Part shown: one piece after another, positions 5,497-7,137 of the stretch
How the letters are laid out: each line of letters opens with the position of its first letter
Numbering within the stretch: the first letter of the stretch is position 1
From: Pirellulaceae bacterium
GTDB taxonomy: Bacteria > Planctomycetota > Planctomycetia > Pirellulales > Pirellulaceae
Length of the DNA stretch: 7,137 bases
Direction of reading: 5' to 3'
Assembly (NCBI GenBank): GCA_013002105.1
Contig: JABDKS010000363.1
Location: forward strand, 1 to 7,137
Notes under the pieces: generated by a model
The model's database searches: none
What the model was told of the DNA's origin: nothing
Seen by the model: only the letters and a program-made list of their open reading frames with translations
Translations under genes and position numbers: made by a program

Positions 5497-7101
5497 TTAC
5501 GAATCGATTTCGACTCGTTCACCGCTACCGTCGCGACAGTCCATCTCCAGATGTTCCGGGTACAGGCCTTCGCTACCCAAAATCTGAACGGTCATGTCAC
5601 CGGCGTCTTCCATCTCCATCACGCTTCGGCGTTTCTTGTTGTTCAAATGGGCGGCAACTTCATCGTTGACACGAACCGTGACTCGTTCGATGTGCTTATT
5701 CTTAACGGCCAAGGCGAGTTTTCGCACCACTTCGATCGACATGCTTTCGGCAGTCTTGACCAACCCGCGCCCTTCGCAGCATGGACAGTCCTGGTAGATG
5801 CTACGTTTGAGACTCGGGCGGATTCGTTGCCGCGTCATTTCGATCAATCCAAAGGGACTGATACGAAGGATCTTGGTGCGGGCACGGTCGTTGGCCATTG
5901 CATCCCGCAATGCTCGTTCGACTTTACGACGATGACTCTCTTTTCGCATATCGATGAAGTCATTGACGATGACGCCGCCCAGGTCTCGCAGACGCAATTG
6001 TCTCGCAATTTCCTTGGCCGCAGCCATGTTCAATCGAAACGCGTTTTCTTCGGCCGAATCATTACCTCGAAAACTGCCACTGTTGACATCGATCGCGACC
6101 AAGGCCTCGGTCGGGTCGATCACGATCGACCCTCCGTCGCGTAGCTTGACTTGGCGTTGATTGATTTTGATGATCTCTTCTTCCAATTTGTATTTATGGA
6201 AAAGCGGCTCGGCCCCTTCGTAGAACTTCAACCGATCGACCACGCGCGGCATCACCATTTTCAAAAAATCACGAGCCTTTTCAAACGACTCTTTTTCGTC
6301 GATCAGAATCTGATCGATCTCGTCGCTAAAAATGTCTCGTATCGTGCGGATAATTAGATCGCTCTCCGCATAGATCTCGCCCGGTTGTTTTGTCTCTTTG
6401 ACGCGTCGTACGATTGCTTTCCATAAACGCAACAGATACTCCATGTCGCGTTGCAATTCCTTTTCTTTGCGTCCCGCTCCGGCGGTTCGCACGATGAACC
6501 CAACACCTTTGGGTGGATTGAGCGAAAGCAGGCACCGCTTGAGCCGTTTGCGATCGTCTTCGTCTTCGATTTTGCGACTGACACCGACGCGGCCGAGCGC
6601 GGGCATCAATACGAGGTAGCGGCCGGGAATCGAAATGTACGTACTGAGCGTTGGTCCCTTGGTGCCGATGCCCTCTTTGATAACTTGCACCAGGACTTCG
6701 TCACCACGTTTAAGGATCTCCTGAATCGGTGGTTTGACGCGTGGACGTCCGCCTTTGAACGCACGTTTGCTGCCACGACCCGACTCACGCGCCCGTTTGG
6801 CGGCCGCTTCGGCCATTTCGTCGGATTCACGCATGATTTCCGCGGGATCGTATCCGCCCTGTCGAAAATACTGCGGTTCGACATCGCTGATGTGCAAAAA
6901 TCCATTGCGTCCGACGCCGAAGTCCACAAAGGCGGCTTGGATACTCGGTTCCAGGTTCACGATTTTGCCACGATAAATATTGCCGGCAAAGGCTTCGACG
7001 CTCTTGCGTTCGACATACAACTCATCGAGTCGTCGGTCTTCCAGGATAGCGATGCGGCTCTCTTCGGGCTGCAACACGTTAATCAGCATTTCTCTTGTCA
7101 T
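5497..7101 (-). CDS. rng: Ribonuclease E/G family endoribonuclease
   Basis: Single-strand endoribonuclease of the RNase E/G family, acting in mRNA decay and rRNA maturation. The 534-residue protein is close in size to RNase G (about 489) plus an insertion; the long disordered scaffold tail of E. coli RNase E is absent. It has the N-terminal MLINV strand, then an S1 RNA-binding domain at about 38-155 (NIYRGKIVNLEPSIQAAFVDFG, GFLHISDV). This is interrupted by a charged, Lys/Arg/Glu-rich insertion at roughly 85-125. The 5'-monophosphate sensor segment IVRTAGAG has Arg205 and Thr206. The catalytic DNase I-like subdomain carries Asp338 in AIDVNSGSF and Asp381 in VNDFIDM, aligning with Asp303 and Asp346 of E. 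coli RNase E. The zinc-link CPCCEGRG (Cys439, Cys442) should support dimer or tetramer formation. A small domain and short acidic tail follow. The ATG at 7101 is preceded by GAGGTG seven to eight bases upstream. The symbol rng is by domain layout; rne is equally defensible. Confidence 0.94.
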   Translation of the reverse strand: MTREMLINVLQPEESRIAILEDRRLDELYVERKSVEAFAGNIYRGKIVNLEPSIQAAFVDFGVGRNGFLHISDVEPQYFRQGGYDPAEIMRESDEMAEAAAKRARESGRGSKRAFKGGRPRVKPPIQEILKRGDEVLVQVIKEGIGTKGPTLSTYISIPGRYLVLMPALGRVGVSRKIEDEDDRKRLKRCLLSLNPPKGVGFIVRTAGAGRKEKELQRDMEYLLRLWKAIVRRVKETKQPGEIYAESDLIIRTIRDIFSDEIDQILIDEKESFEKARDFLKMVMPRVVDRLKFYEGAEPLFHKYKLEEEIIKINQRQVKLRDGGSIVIDPTEALVAIDVNSGSFRGNDSAEENAFRLNMAAAKEIARQLRLRDLGGVIVNDFIDMRKESHRRKVERALRDAMANDRARTKILRISPFGLIEMTRQRIRPSLKRSIYQDCPCCEGRGLVKTAESMSIEVVRKLALAVKNKHIERVTVRVNDEVAAHLNNKKRRSVMEMEDAGDMTVQILGSEGLYPEHLEMDCRDGSGERVEIDS

Positions 7102-7108
7102 CTTTATT

Positions 7109-7114
7109 CACCTC
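7109..7114 (-). promoter_or_regulatory. Ribosome binding site of the RNase E/G gene
   Basis: GAGGTG on the minus strand ends seven bases before the ATG at 7101-7099. It supports this start over the in-frame ATG four codons later. The promoter must lie beyond the window edge, since only 36 bases upstream are visible. Confidence 0.7.
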
Positions 7115-7137
7115 GTCGGTGTTGTGCTGGCTGAATG

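Noticed and set aside
6451..7134. Long open frame of 227 codons on the plus strand, antisense to the RNase gene
   Set aside because: It lies almost entirely opposite a gene with intact catalytic motifs. Its translation shows no recognisable domain and no ribosome binding site stands out, so it is best explained as an antisense shadow.
1..7137. CRISPR array, tRNA or rRNA gene, insertion sequence, or defence system
   Set aside because: I saw no direct repeats with regular spacers, no cloverleaf or rRNA signatures, no transposase or terminal inverted repeats, and no defence-type protein. Intergenic gaps are all under 160 bases.

Overview
The window looks like chromosomal DNA of a planctomycete, probably of the Rhodopirellula/Pirellulaceae type. 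The main evidence is the protein at 1813-2922. It has an arginine-rich N-terminus ending in a degenerate LEPR-XLL-like motif (KLDARYLLAGD), followed directly by a dockerin-like calcium loop, a layout I associate with planctomycete surface proteins. Composition is moderately GC-rich and even throughout. I see no insertion sequence, phage gene, tRNA, rRNA or CRISPR array.

Layout: (1) 1-1696, + strand: the 3' end of astD (succinylglutamate semialdehyde dehydrogenase) overlapping a complete astB (succinylarginine dihydrolase) by an ATGA junction. These are two steps of the arginine succinyltransferase (AST) route of arginine catabolism. (2) 1695-1812: a convergent gene end with a minus-strand intrinsic terminator and a short imperfect palindrome. 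(3) 1813-2922, minus: a dockerin/EF-hand protein whose C-terminal half is about nine 22-23-residue repeats, predicted to form a beta-solenoid. (4) 3055-3900, minus: a nitrilase-superfamily amidohydrolase. (5) 3946-5337, +: sthA, soluble pyridine nucleotide transhydrogenase, divergent from the nitrilase gene across only 45 bases. (6) 5338-5496: a second convergent gene end with an sthA terminator, a perfect palindrome resembling the first one, and a weak minus-strand terminator. (7) 5497-7101, minus: a ribonuclease E/G family endoribonuclease with an insertion in its S1 domain.

Functionally, AstB releases ammonia and CO2 from succinylarginine, and AstD oxidises the later semialdehyde using NAD+. 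SthA balances NADH and NADPH pools, which could be useful alongside arginine catabolism, but no operon link is visible. The nitrilase could act on an amide from nitrogen metabolism; its substrate cannot be read from sequence. The RNase and the surface protein look unrelated to these.

Most of the window is ordinary core metabolism. The parts most worth a second look are the repeat protein at 1813-2922 and the related palindromes at the two convergent gene junctions.
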